Shown here piece by piece: positions 34,551 to 45,629 of a DNA stretch of 64,000 bases. The stretch is from Candidatus Altimarinota bacterium. Lineage in GTDB: Bacteria; Patescibacteriota; Gracilibacteria; BD1-5; UBA6164. The notes below the pieces were generated by a model, which saw nothing but the letters and a program-made list of their open reading frames with translations, had not been told where the DNA came from and did not search any database. The stretch's first letter is position 1, and every line of letters begins with the position of its first letter. The stretch spans positions 292,238 through 356,237 of the forward strand of contig JAAXWG010000001.1 of NCBI GenBank assembly GCA_013350285.1, in the 5' to 3' direction. The position numbers and the translations under genes are program-made.

Positions 34551-35207
34551 TTAAATTTCTTCAATCTCCAAAGAAAAAATAACTTTTTTTACTTCTCAAA
34601 CAATAAATTTTGCAAAAGAATTTGCTCTTTTTTCACTTACTATAAAATTTAAATCCTCAAAAAAGAAAACAAAGATATCTGAAATAAATTTTTCCACCTC
34701 CTCGTCATCATTTATAAGTCACAATATTCTTTTTGTATACACTGAAGATGGCTCCAAAACAATAGTATCTATAATATCCTCTATCCAATAATTTATTCTT
34801 TTTTTTATATCATCACTTAAGTCTGAGTTATGGAGTTCTAATTTTTCTGTATTTTTTGGTATTTGAAGACTATATAGCTCTTTTGCGGTCAAAACTTCTC
34901 TCATTTTTAAACTAATCGGTTCATACACAAGGGAAAGGATTCAAAGAATAAAATTACTTGGATACCCCTTATCCATAACAGAAAAAATTTGCTTTAATAG
35001 GGAATCATATTTTTTGTCTAAAATTATTTTTACCAAAAAAGCAGAAAGAAGAAAATCATATTTTTTAGCTTTTGCTTCATCTCTTTTTGTTCATTTTACT
35101 CCGGCTGCAGCTTTTTTTGCAGCCTCTTTAAATTTTTCAGAGATCTCGGGAGAATTATCCGCCCCAGCATCACCTGACTCGAAAGAATCTATTTCATCAA
35201 GAGGCAT
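34551..35207 (-). CDS. Hypothetical protein (218 aa)
   Basis: Not recognised. ATG at 35207, TAA at 34551-34553. An acidic N-terminal region (MPLDEIDSFESGDAGADN) precedes a Lys/Ala-rich stretch (EKFKEAAKKAAAGVKGTKRD). The rest is helix-rich with moderately hydrophobic segments (FLLSAFLVKIIL, NFILGILSLVYEPI). No clear signal peptide. It lies between prmC and fusA in a translation-related cluster, so a link to the ribosome is possible but only by position. Confidence 0.7.
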
Positions 35208-35244
35208 ATAAACAAGAAAATTAAAATATATAAAACAAGGGTTT

Positions 35245-36072
35245 TTAAATTTTTATAAAAAGTGTCCTTAAGATTTTATTGGTATCAAATATTTGTCTAT
35301 AACTAAGTTTTTTTTCTTCTAAAAAGCTTTTTGAACATTCTGCTTGATTATATCATATTTCTATAAAAAGGTCTATATTTTTTATTTTTTTTTCTTTTTT
35401 TATAACTATAAGTTTTTTTATCAAGTCTTCATACATTTCAAATCCTGTATCTTTCCCTCAAAATAATGCTGCTTGTGGCTCATATACTTCTACATTTTTT
35501 TCAAGAGCTTCATCTCAATTTTTTATATATGGTAGATTTGCTGTAAAAATAAGATTTTTGTTTTTGTAATCAATTTCTTGGATTATACTCTCCAAATAAT
35601 GAAAATCAAGCAAAAGAAAAGATATTTTTTTATTTTTTACAAGATTTTCTTTATTTTTTTTTGCTATTTTTAAAGCATTTGCTGATATATCTATTCCGAT
35701 AGTATTTTTAAAAAATTCAGGAGAATAAAAATTAAGACTAAGGGGGATACATCAAGTTCAGGTTCCTATATCAAAAAGAAAAAATTTTGTTTTTTTCTCT
35801 CAACAATAATCCAAAACAGATCTTACAAGAACTTCTGTATCAATTCTTGGGATAAGTGTATTTTCATCTACAAAAAAAGAGAGTCCATAGAATTCAGCTT
35901 GTCAAAGAATATAGGCAAGAGGATATCAATGAGTAAGTTTTTTTACATCTTCTTCTATTTCATAAATAAATGAAATATCCTCTTGTAAAAACAAATTTTT
36001 TGAATTTCATCAAAGATATTTTATTATTATTTTTTCAAGGGAAGAAGGGGGTATATGATATTTTTCAATCAT
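35245..36072 (-). CDS. prmC: Release factor glutamine methyltransferase (PrmC/HemK)
   Basis: 275 residues, usual length. It methylates the GGQ glutamine of release factors RF1/RF2. Seen: an N-terminal helical domain with GYPLAYILGQAEFYG, the class I SAM-binding loop FLFDIGTGTGCIPL and the catalytic motif, here ANLPYIKNGDE rather than the usual NPPY. The Pro-to-Leu change at the second position is unusual. Release by RF1 would suffice for TAA and TAG, and an organism with UGA as sense should have no RF2, so RF1 is the likely only target. Confidence 0.93.
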
Positions 36073-36125
36073 ATTTTTTATAAATATACTTTTTTTCAAA
36101 GGCTGGAGTTTAAAATTTAGAGCAA

Positions 36126-36887
36126 CTATCTTTCAAAACTTTTTTTATTAAAAATAAGAATGGTAAAGAAAAGTATGATAAATATATACAAAAAAGAATA
36201 AAGGCTATTAAAAAGAAAATATTGATATGAAAATTCTTTAAAGCTTCCTATAAAGTCTTTTATATTTAGTGCCTCAAAAGGGGGAAAAAGAAGCTGAAGT
36301 CCCGATATAATAAAGAGAAGAATTTCATTTTTGGTCTGTTTCATAAGATCAATCATAAGAGAAAAAGAATGGCTGATAAAATACATCATCATAGAAACAA
36401 GAATAGTAAGAATATTTGACATAAATGTAGAAAAGAAAAAGACAAGAGAAAGAAGTGTTTCAAGCTTCAAAAAAGTAAAAAATATAGAAAAAAGAATAAG
36501 AGAATCTATTTCTATTTTTTTAAAAAAGAGTACAAGGAGAAAACTTATTCATTGAAAAAGGATTATAAGCAAAACCGAAAGAGAAAATCAAAAAAATTTT
36601 CAAAGAATAAATTCCCATCTTTTTATTGGTTTTGAAAGGATAAGAAAAATTGTTTTTCATTCTATCTCTTTAAAAAGAAGCTGGCTTCAAACAAAAAGAA
36701 CTCCTATAAGTCAAAAAAATTCTATCATAGCAAGTCAAAAATCTACAATTACCTTATTATCATCTCCTATAGTTAATTTTCAAAGAGTAATAGAAAAAAT
36801 TATAAAAATAAAGGCAAAAAAAAGTATCATGTAAAGAAATTTATTCCTTACAATTTCCTTAAAAGTATTAAGTGCAATATTCCACAT
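36126..36887 (-). CDS. ABC-2-type transporter permease-like membrane protein
   Basis: 253 residues, six predicted membrane helices. Start MWNIALNTFKEIVRNKFLYMI and the segment LLFKEIEGKTIFLILSKPIK, with a cytoplasmic loop containing the Glu-Lys-X-Lys pattern before KPIKRWEFILGK, are typical of ABC-2 family permeases of the gliding/NosY type. No ATP-binding partner is adjacent. The stop is a true TAG. It is flanked by prmC and a 57-aa ORF with short gaps. Confidence 0.78.
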
Positions 36888-36903
36888 AGTAAAAATAATT
36901 AAA

Positions 36904-37077
36904 TTATAATCTTTCAAAAAAAATTTTTATTTTCCCTTTAATTGAACTGCATAAATTGGTCCTTTTTTCATTTAAAAAAAGGGGCTCTAATCTTTCAGGA
37001 GAAGTTAAATTTCTATTTTTCCTAGCATATTCAAGTGCATTATCAGAAGTATATCTTGGCTTATTATTATCTTCCAT
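36904..37077 (-). CDS. Small basic protein (57 aa)
   Basis: Short frame from ATG at 37077 to TAA at 36904-36906, exactly filling the space between fmt (5 bp away) and the permease (16 bp). Composition is charged (EYARKNRNLTSPERLEPL) with a basic C-terminus. No family recognised. Support is the tight packing and lack of an alternative reading. Confidence 0.5.
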   Translation of the reverse strand: MEDNNKPRYTSDNALEYARKNRNLTSPERLEPLFLNEKRTNLCSSIKGKIKIFFERL

Positions 37078-37082
37078 AAATG

Positions 37083-38045
37083 TTAAAAATTATAATCTAA
37101 AAAATTTTTGTTTCCATTTATAAAAGATACTATATCCATACTTTTCTTTCATTCAAGTTTTACTTGATTTAAAATCAAAATTTTCTTATCAGCACAGACT
37201 ATTCCTATAGTTCTTTTATCTATTTTTAGGACTTTTCAAGGAAGAAGTTGTTCTTCTGAAAAACTTTTTTCAACTTCTCGAGTATCATGAAAATAACAAT
37301 TCTCTATATCAAACTTTTTTTTCTCATAATAAGTGTAAATTCATGGCCATGGAAAATATGCACGAAAAAGGTTATAAATATCTCCTGCTTTCATAGTATG
37401 AAAATCTATTTTTCAATCTTCTTTATTTATTTTAGAACAATAATTTGCCCTAGCCTCTTCTTGTTTTTTTGGAATAATTTCTTTTTTAATAATTTTGTGT
37501 AAAGTATTATAAAGAAGCTCTGGAGCTATTTCTTCAAATTTTTTAAAAATATCTATCGCCTTGTCCACAATGTCTATTTTAACTTCCTTTTGTGCAAGGA
37601 TATCTCACTCATCCATTCCTTCAGACATATACATAATTGTCAATCATGTCTTTTTATCTCCATTTTTAAGTGATTCTTGAATAGGGCTTGCTCAACGATA
37701 AAGAGGGAGAAGACTTCCATGAATATTTATACATCAAAACTTTGGAATCCCTAAAATTTCTTTAGGAATGATTTTTCCATAAGCAACAACAATTATAAAA
37801 TCTAAATCAAGCTCATTTAATGTTTTAAAAAATACTTCATTTTTTCGTATTTTTTCTGGCTGAAGGATTTGTATTTCTTTTTTTTGTGCTGATCTTTTAA
37901 GTGGAGTCATTTCAAGAATTTGTTTTCTTCCGACCATTTTGTCTGGTGTACTCACAACAAGAACAATATTTACATCTTTGTAAATAAGTATTGATTCAAA
38001 TATATTTTTAGAAAACTCCCCACTTCCAAAAAAAGCTATTTTCAT
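37083..38045 (-). CDS. fmt: Methionyl-tRNA formyltransferase
   Basis: 320 residues. Formylates initiator Met-tRNA. Family landmarks: KIAFFGSGEFS at the start, IIVVAYGKIIPKEIL, and the catalytic block CINIHGSLLPLYRGASPIQ with the essential Asn and His, followed by MDEGDILAQK. The C-terminal OB-like domain contains YFPWPGIYTY and LPGKVLKID. The ATG overlaps the stop of the pilin-like gene by one base (TAATG), indicating translational coupling. Several glycines, including one in the catalytic block, are TGA. Confidence 0.96.
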
Positions 38046-38749
38046 TATTCTCAAGTATTAATTTCTAAATATGATTCTTTTTCTCATCTTCTAAAAAAAA
38101 GAAATACTGTTTCTAGTTTTTGTCCATCTCAAAATATCTCTTTTGTATTATTCTTATTTTTTATAATAACTCAAGAAAAACTTGTTCCTCCTTTATTTTC
38201 TTCTGAATTTATAAAAGAAAGTATTATCTTTTTTTCTTCTTTATTTGAAATATTATCAACTGAATAATATGATATTCAAAGCTTATTAACAATCTCTCAA
38301 GAAAGACTTGAATCAAGTTTATAATTTTGAAATTTTGAAATATCTTTTGTATAAATATTTATTACATCTAAATATTGATTTTCTTGAATTTTCTCATCTC
38401 CATACACTTTTAAAATCCAAGGATTTCAGGCTCCTCAATTTGTTTTTAGGCTTATATTTGAAGAATTATAGTCTAAGCTTGAGAAAATTACTCTTTCTTT
38501 TTTATAATTATTAAGAGAATAGGCAAAAAAGGACCCTTTTCATAAAAAAACCTCATAATCATATATTTTTCCTTGCTCTGTTTGAGAATCAAATAATTCT
38601 ATTTGTGAAGAAAAATTATGTAAAATACCTTTCATTTCTTGCGAATCAATAAAATTATTAAAGTAAAAAACACTTGTAAAGCTTACAATGCTTATAATAC
38701 TTATAACAACTATAATTTCAATAAATGTGAAAGCAGATTTTGAGAGCAT
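38045..38749 (-). CDS. Type IV pilin/pseudopilin-like protein
   Basis: 234 residues. The N-terminus LSKSAFTFIEIIVVISIISIVSF is a prepilin leader: short, with cleavage expected before the residue preceding FIE, then a hydrophobic assembly helix with Glu at +5. The remainder is a polar globular domain. ATG at 38749 is preferred because it directly follows the stop of the wecA-like gene; a TTG at 38764 would overlap that gene. It overlaps fmt by one base. It is the second pilin in the window and is placed oddly among translation genes; PilB and PilC are at 60-62 kb. Confidence 0.82.
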
Positions 38750-38750
38750 A

Positions 38751-39806
38751 TTATTTTTTTCCAAACTTTATTTTATCTAATAAGATATTAATAAAAACAA
38801 CTATAAAAATAAGAAGTATAAAAACAAAAATTTTTCCCATTTTATCAAGAAATAAAGAGGCTAATCAAAAAAAAGCAGAAAGAGAATAGAGAAGTATAAG
38901 AATTTGTTTTCTTTCAAGTCAAACCTTTTCAAGCCTATGATGCATATGAGTAAAATCTTTTTTTAAAGGATTTTTTTTGTTAATAATTCTCTTCAATATA
39001 ACATAAAAAGCATCTATAAGATAAATTCAAAAAACTACTGCGACTGTTGCTATTTTTCCTCATGAAACTATCGCAATTGTCGCAAGCATAAAACCAAGAA
39101 ACATTGTTCCACTATCTCACATAAGAAACTTTTCTCGACTATCAAAAAACCAAAACACTCAGAGACTTGCAAGAAGAATAACAGAAACCTGCATAATAAA
39201 GTAAGCATTTTTTATTCCTCCTTCATAATCATCTACAAAATAAAGCTTTAACCCAAGAAGAAAAATAATAAAAAAAGAAATAAAAGAAAGTCCTGATGTG
39301 AGTCACGGAACTCAATCACTCCAATTAAGAGCATTAAAAATAAGCACATACCAAAAAACACTAAACAAAATAGGAATATAATAAATCCTATAAGAGAAAA
39401 TATCTAAATAATGTGTTTGCAGGTCTATAATTCATCAAAAAATATTACTTACATAGCCTATTTTTATTGAACTGAGAGCTATCACAAAACCTATCAATAT
39501 TTGAAAAAAAAGCCTTATTTTTGGATTTATATCAAAAAAATCATCAAGAAAAGAAAGTATTGTTATAATAAAGCCAAAAACAATCATTATCATGAGCTTG
39601 TAATTATAATCCACAAAAAAAGAGGAAAGAACAAAAAAATTTATAAAAAAAACAACTCCCATACTATAAGGAATAGCCGATCTTTTTAATCCATATTTTT
39701 TAGGATTATCAAGAAAATTAAGCCTATAAAACAATTTTGAAAAAACAAAAATAAGCACCCAAGAAAAAAGAAGCGAAAGAAAAAATAAAACAATTATATC
39801 TTTCAT
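38751..39806 (-). CDS. WecA/TagO/MraY-family phosphoglycosyl transferase
   Basis: 351 residues, about 10-11 membrane helices. It transfers a sugar-1-phosphate (usually GlcNAc-1-P) to undecaprenyl phosphate. Motifs in order: FLDDFFDINPKIR (Mg2+-binding Asp pair), NALNWSDGVPG, GDSGTMFLGF and THMHHRLEKVG, the HxHH form being typical of the WecA/TagO branch rather than MraY. The product would start a surface polysaccharide or teichoic-acid-like polymer. The start is 18 bp after the glyA stop. Confidence 0.92.
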
Positions 39807-39824
39807 AAAAATATGTTAATTAAT

Positions 39825-41147
39825 TTATCTATAAATAGGGAAATTTGAACAAAGCTCAGCTACTTCTTTTTTTATTTTTAGTAAGCTATCATTTTTTTCT
39901 ATATATTCTTTAAATTTTTTCATTTGCTCAAGTCTTTCCTCTTTTGTATCAAGATAAGAAAATTCTTTTATTTCTTCAGAAACACGATAAATAAAGTCGG
40001 CAACTTTCTTCATTTCGTGCTCTTTCATTCCTCTCATTGTCATTATAGGAGTTCCGAGCCTTATACCACTTGGAAAAAAAGCACTCACTGGCTCTTCAGG
40101 AATAGTGTTTTTATTAAGAGTAATTCATGCCTTATCAAGGGCTTCTTGTAAAAATATTCCTCTTCATGGTCCAACATCAAGCAAGATGAGATGATTATCT
40201 GTTCCTCAGCTTATAAGCCTAAAACCTTTTTCTTGTAATTTTTCTGCCAAAAATTTTGCATTTCTCACAATTTGAAAATTTTGTTCTACAAAGCTTGGAG
40301 AAAGTGCTTCTCAGAGAGCAACAGCAATAGCAAGAGTTTGATGATTATGTGGTCATCATTGAAGTCATGGAAATACAGCTTTATCTATTTTTTTTCACAA
40401 GTCAGGATCTTTTTGTAGTCATAAATCTGTTACCATAATCATCCCCCCTCTTGGTCAACGAAGTGTTTTATGGGTTGTTGTTGTAATAATATGCACATAA
40501 GGATTTGGTGAAGGATGAACTCAAGAAACAACAAGTCAAGAAATATGGGCAATATCAGCAGCGACATAAGCCCCTACTTGATGAGCAATTTCTGCAATTT
40601 CTTTAAATGGAAATTCTCTTGGATAAGCACTTGCTCCTATCCAAACAAGTTTTGGTTTATTTTCCAAAATAACTTTTCTCACATTTTCTATATCAATATA
40701 TCCATCCCCTTTTACATGATATTGTACGGAATTAAAAAATTTTCCTGTCATACTTGCACTCCATCCATGAGTCAAATGTCCTCCATCAAGAAGGCTTTGT
40801 CCAGCTATTGTATCTCATGGTTCACAAGTAGCACAATACACAGCAAAATTTGCAGGACTTCCAGAATATGGTTGCACATTTACATATGGGACCTTAAATA
40901 ATTCTTTTGCTCTACTAATAGCAAGTTTTTCTATTTCATCAATATATTCATTTCCTCCATAATACCTTTTTCAAGCATATCCCTCACTATATTTATTAGT
41001 CAAAGGAGTTCCAAGTGCTTCTATAGTAGACAAAGAAGCGATACATTCAGACGGAATAAGCTCAAGGGTATTTTCTTGTCTTTCCATTTCTTTAAGCACA
41101 AGATCATAACAAAGTGGATCTGTTTTTTTTAAGTTATCAAAATTCAT
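39825..41147 (-). CDS. glyA: Serine hydroxymethyltransferase
   Basis: 440 residues. PLP enzyme converting serine plus tetrahydrofolate to glycine and methylene-THF. Seen: [19 protein letters not shown] and YSEGYAGKRYYGGN at the N-terminus, [15 protein letters not shown], and the PLP lysine in [17 protein letters not shown]. The C-terminus ([17 protein letters not shown]) matches the family. Since three-codon-plus-UGA glycine use is heavy here, a glycine supply enzyme fits the context, though that is only suggestive. Confidence 0.97.
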
Positions 41148-41254
41148 AGTATAAAAATTAAAAAATAAAGAAAAGTAAAAAATCTTTATTTCTAAACAAG
41201 TAATTTTTGAGGAAAAATATAATTCATAGTTATTTTATTAAAAAATACTTCTCC

Positions 41255-41281
41255 ATTATAAATTTCTTTTTATTATTTCAA
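41255..41281 (-). promoter_or_regulatory. Possible glyA promoter
   Basis: Minus strand TTGAAA (41281-41276), 15-nt spacer, TATAAT (41260-41255). The -10 is perfect; the spacer is short. Confidence 0.35.
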
Positions 41282-41294
41282 GATATTATATATT

Positions 41295-42176
41295 TTATTT
41301 TCCAAAAATTTCTTTCCCCAAATCTAAAATAAAAGAAAAATCTCCATCTCAAGTAATAACAACATCATAAATTTCTTTGTAAGCGGAAAGATATTTGTCA
41401 TCTTCTTTATTTAAAAATCCTATTTTTATAATATTTTCATACGGAAAACCTTCTGCCATACAAACATCTCCAAGACTATCTCAAAGCAAAAGAATATTCT
41501 TTTTTTTCTCTATTTTATCATACACCGTAGAAAATCCTTCCCTAAGTATTTTTATTTCTTTATTGCAAGTATGAATAATTGGTTTTTTATATTCTATCAA
41601 CAATCCTTCCTCATTCCAACAAAAATCATTAGAAACGAGGGAAATATTTGAAAATTCAATATTTTTTTCTTGGAGAAAAAACCTCAAAGAATCAACTCCT
41701 AATCCACTTGCAGAAAAAATAATCAAAGGGATTTCTTGAGAAGCAAGGAAAGAAAAAAATTCTTTTACTCATTCTCTAATTTGAAGTCTTTTATCTTTCA
41801 CTAATTCTTCAATCATACTTCTTTGTAAGCCGTATTCTTGCAAAATTTTGAAATGATTTTCCCGCCATTCAAGCATTTTTTCTTTCTTTTCCTTCTCAAT
41901 TATTTCTATATCTTTTTCAATTGGATGATATGTATTAAAAAGATTAAGTGATTTTTTAGTATATTCCACTCATAAGAAATTTCCTTTTCTTAAAATAGAT
42001 ATAATTGATGGAACCTCCTCTTCATTTACAAAATTTTTGGTAATAGTTCTATCAAAATCAGAAATAACAAAAACATCTTCTTTTTTTCATTTTTTAAAAA
42101 GAGTGATTTTTTGTTGAAAGCCTTTTTCATCATTAAAAAATATATTACTTACTTGTATTTTCTTTTTTGTACTCAT
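41295..42176 (-). CDS. UMPH-1/cytosolic 5'-nucleotidase III-like HAD phosphatase
   Basis: 293 residues. HAD motif I VISDFDRTIT near residue 40, a helical cap, motif II in IPLIIFSASGLGVDSLRFFL, and motif III/IV in LLLGDSLGDVCMAEGF. The combination with ISLVSNDFCWNEEGLL and PIIHTCNKEI is the pattern of the UMPH-1 / cN-III pyrimidine nucleotidases best known from animals and plants (their VVSNFMDFDENG, PLIHTFNK). It probably dephosphorylates nucleoside monophosphates. Its start overlaps the end of the S41 protease gene by 32 bp in another frame. Confidence 0.83.
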
Positions 42177-43431
42177 CTATAGTGATTTGAAATAATTTCT
42201 TTTCTTTAAAAGATTGTAGAATTTTTTTTGCTTCTTCTAGTTGTCTATCATATTTTTTTTCATAATCTTCTTTTTTAAATTTTATTTCAATATCAGGGGT
42301 AATGCCGGCTTCTTCTATACTTATTCATTTAGGAGTATACCATTTTGCTATAGTAATTTTTAAAAGTCCTCCATTTAAAACATCAAAAGGCTCTTGCACT
42401 GATCATTTTCAATAAGTTTTTTCTCCTACAATTATTGCTTTTCCATAGTCTTTTAATGCTCAAGCTGTAATTTCTGAAGCAGATGCTGAATTTCCATTTA
42501 CTAAAACAACTATTTTTTTATCAAATATTTTTCCATCATTGATACTATAATAATTTTTATTTAAAAATGAATCTCTATATTTTGTTTTTACAAGAACTTC
42601 CTTATCTTCTACAAGAAGAGAAAGTATCTCTACGGCACTTTGTAAATATCCTCATCCATTATCTCTTAAATCCAAAATAAGTCCTTCTATATTTTTTGAT
42701 TCTAATTCTTGAAGAGCCTTTTTAAATTCTTCATAAGTGTTATCTCAAAATATATTTATAATAATATATCCCATCTTTTCTTTTTCTAAATACTTTGAAT
42801 CAACTGAGGGAATAGTTATTTTTTCTCTTATTACCTCTTTTTCTATAAAATCATTTTCTCCTTGTCTTATAATACTTAATTTTACTTTTGATCCAGCTGG
42901 TCATTTTATAAATCAAATCGCATCATATAAATCCTTATCCTTAAGTTCTATTTCTCCTGCTTTTACAATAATGTCTCATGATAAAATTCATGCTTTTTTT
43001 GCTGGAGAACCAGATAAAACCATATCAACAGCAACTCAAAGTTCATTTTTTTCTACTATTGCGCCTATTCATTCAAAATCTCAAGATAATGTTTCCTCAA
43101 ATTGTTTTCTTTCCTTTTTCGTCATAAATTCACTATGTTTATCTCAAAGAGAATCAACCATTCATTTTATCATTCCATCAACAATAACATCTTTTTTTAT
43201 CCCATCAAAAGAATAATAATTTTCTTTTATATAATTATAGGTTTCCCAAAAATAAGTGAGATCTAAATCTGAAGAATTATTATTGTTAAAAACTCTAGAG
43301 TTTTTTTCTTTTGTTAAATTAATATTTTCCTTATTTAAAAACAAAAAACAAGAAAAATACCCAAGCACAAAACTTGTTAAAAAGATTATAAAAATGTATC
43401 AATTTTTTCTCCCTTTTTTCACTTCTTCCAT
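42145..43431 (-). CDS. S41-family C-terminal processing protease with PDZ domain
   Basis: 428 residues. One N-terminal membrane helix ([20 protein letters not shown]) places the protease outside the membrane. A tail-specific protease N-terminal segment ([11 protein letters not shown]) is followed by a PDZ domain ([37 protein letters not shown]) and the S41 catalytic domain with [13 protein letters not shown], the nucleophile serine in [11 protein letters not shown] and the lysine in EKTYGKGSVQ. It likely trims secreted or surface proteins. The promoter is probably at 43472-43499. Confidence 0.94.
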
Positions 43432-43471
43432 AAATAAAATTAAAAATTCTAAAATTTTTTAAACAAAATTT

Positions 43472-43499
43472 ACTATATGTTTTAATGGATAAAAAACAA
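43472..43499 (-). promoter_or_regulatory. Probable promoter of the S41 protease operon
   Basis: Minus strand TTGTTT (43499-43494), 16-nt spacer, TATAGT (43477-43472), 41 nt before the ATG at 43431. Confidence 0.45.
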
Positions 43500-43729
43500 G
43501 TCAATAAAAAATTTTTTATAGTTACAAAAAAATGTAAAAAACTATTTTTGGCTTATAATAAATATTATTTTTAGTGTTTTTACATAAAAAAATTTATTTA
43601 TATTTTTTAGGTGCATTAAATAAGGAAACTTTAAATTAACATTAAATATTATTAACAATAACATATTTGTATTATTTAAAATAATATAGTACAATAATTA
43701 AGTGAATATTAATTTTTAAAAAAATACTT
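43500..43729. other. AT-rich divergent intergenic region
   Basis: Together with the promoter next to it this forms a 298-bp gap between divergently transcribed operons. It is almost pure A/T, holds the plus-strand promoter at 43667-43695, and shows no other gene or clear secondary structure. Confidence 0.6.
43667..43695 (+). promoter_or_regulatory. Probable promoter of the 43730 operon
   Basis: TTGTAT (43667-43672), 17-nt spacer, TACAAT (43690-43695), 35 bp before the ATG at 43730. Confidence 0.5.
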
Positions 43730-44041
43730 ATGCTTTTTGATTTTTTAAAAAAACAATCTAGGAAAGAATCTAAGATAAGAATTTTAAAAACTATGATTTT
43801 TTCTCTCCAAGTATGAGATGATATAAAAGAGCTTTATATACAATCTCTTGATATACTTGATGATCAAAATATAGATAAACTTTTTCAAGATATTACTTAT
43901 TTTACAGAAAAAATAGAATTAAAAGAAATAGAAGATATACAAAAAAATAGCTTTGCTACCGTAAATAATATGACAAAAAAAGAAGCAGAAGAAAAAAAGA
44001 AAGATATAAACACTTTTTCGTTTTTACTTAATAATTTATAG
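43730..44041 (+). CDS. Hypothetical protein (103 aa)
   Basis: Not recognised. ATG at 43730, TAG at 44039-44041. Basic start (LKKQSRKESKIRILK), then an acidic helix-rich part (DIKELYIQSLDILDDQNIDK). Only one glycine codon, a TGA. It is first in a tight plus-strand operon; the next gene begins 3 bp later. Likely a small cytoplasmic partner of the membrane proteins encoded downstream, which is inference from position. Confidence 0.65.
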
Positions 44042-44044
44042 ATT

Positions 44045-44218
44045 ATGGGAAATATAGAAAATACAAATACAACAAATTTAGAAAATAAACTTTGATCTTT
44101 ACAAGAAAAAAGTAAAGCATATATTTTAAATTATCAAGAAAATAATACTTATATAGAAAATACTGTTAATAATAATTCAGTATGATATACAGATATATTT
44201 AAAAAATATTTAGGATAA
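44045..44218 (+). CDS. Small Asn-rich protein (57 aa)
   Basis: Not recognised. Begins 3 bp after the preceding stop and ends 16 bp before the next gene. Polar, Asn- and Tyr-rich (NTNTTNLENKL, YQENNTYIENTVNNN). TGA is Gly twice. Too short for assignment; the operonic spacing supports it being real. Confidence 0.55.
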
Positions 44219-44234
44219 ATATTGTATAAAAAAT

Positions 44235-45620
44235 ATGAAAAAATATAAAGTATCAGTCTCAAAGGGACAGAAAAAATATACGATAATCATTTCTGCTTTT
44301 AGTGAAGATGAAGCAAAAGAAAAAATTCATAAAGAATGATACTCTGTTTTAGGTGTTGAAGAGTTTAGTGATAGGGAATTAATAGGACAAAAATTTATTT
44401 TTCAAGTAAAAGATAAAGATAAAAAGGAAATAAAAAATTGAATAGTTATTTGAAAAGATATATTCAAAGTTTATTTAAAATTAAGAGATGAACTTTTTTA
44501 TGATGTCATATATTTATACTCAGAACAAGATAAAAAAAGTGATGAAAAGGAAAAAATAAAAATTATTAATACTCTTCAAGAACAGTATAATATATTAAAA
44601 TGAGTAAAAATACAAGATCAAGAAAAAGAGGAAGAAAAAAATCAAAGATCTTTATTAAATCAAGAATTCCACCTTAAAAAAGATTTAGAAGAAACATATA
44701 AATTAATAGACTTTGTTTTATTTAAATTAAAAAATGTTATAGAAGATAAAAATATTTATAATCTTGATAGTGAGCAAAGATTAAAATTTCAAGATATTTA
44801 TAATAATATTATTAAAATAAAAAAATCTACAAATGCAGCAAAATTAAAACAAATATGAGAACTTGCTTTGTTAAAAATAGGAAATATTGAATTAAAAAAC
44901 CTAGAAAAATTAAACACAAAAAAATCAAAAGAACTTCTTAATGAAACAAATAAACTTTTAAAAAACATCTGATCAAATAGACAATTTATAGAAAGAAACA
45001 AAGATATAAAAGCATTATTTGAATTATATAGTAGTAATTTTAATAATGCCTTTAAAAAATTTCTTGATATAAAAAACTTTTTTACTCAAAAAAAAGAAGA
45101 AATAGATAAAAGCTCATACTCTTACCTAAAAACGGTTATTTTATTAAAAAAATATAAAATAAAATTCCAAGAAAACAGTAAAGAATTAGAAAAAAATTTT
45201 TTTCTTTTCCTTCTCCCTTTTAAAAAAAATCAAGAAAAAAAAGCACATATTTTACTAAAAAGAAGAGTGATACAACAAAATATTTCTCTCTTGGAAGCGA
45301 AAAAATCATGAAAAATTTATTCCTATACTTTTGTAAAAAAATGATATAATAAGATAATTTGATTTGTTTTATCATATTTTTATTTAATTAAACCGTTTTT
45401 ATTTTTTATAGTTATTTTTTATAGCTTCTTTTTTATAATTTCTTTTAATCTTCAGTATTATTCTCTTTTGGATGTAAATATAAATTATAATGGACTTTTT
45501 TATTTCCTTCTTCTTATTATTCTTCTTGTTTTTACACAACTATCAAAATGATTTATTTCTTTAGTTTTTAATTTTGTAATTTTTACTTTTATATTTATAG
45601 TAGGAGTTGTTAATTTTTAA
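44235..45620 (+). CDS. Unknown protein: GspF/PilC-N-like segment, coiled coil and C-terminal membrane helices
   Basis: 461 residues. Residues 1-50 (KYTIIISAFSEDEAKEKIHKEGYSVLG) resemble the small N-terminal repeat preceding GspF/PilC membrane domains, where an AxSxxEAxxxLxxxGYxVL pattern is common. The middle (about 115-350) is a charged, helical, coiled-coil-like region. The last 90 residues carry three membrane helices (FLFFIVIFYSFFFIISFN, YFLLLIILLVFTQ, FIFIVGVVNF). The order, cytoplasmic helices then a membrane anchor, is not one I recognise. It sits between a 57-aa gene and a larger membrane protein. Confidence 0.72.
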
Positions 45621-45629
45621 TTCATTTTT

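Noticed and set aside
38750..38764. TTG start five codons upstream for the pilin-like gene
   Set aside because: It would overlap the end of the wecA-like gene; the ATG at 38749 gives a normal prepilin leader and tight spacing.
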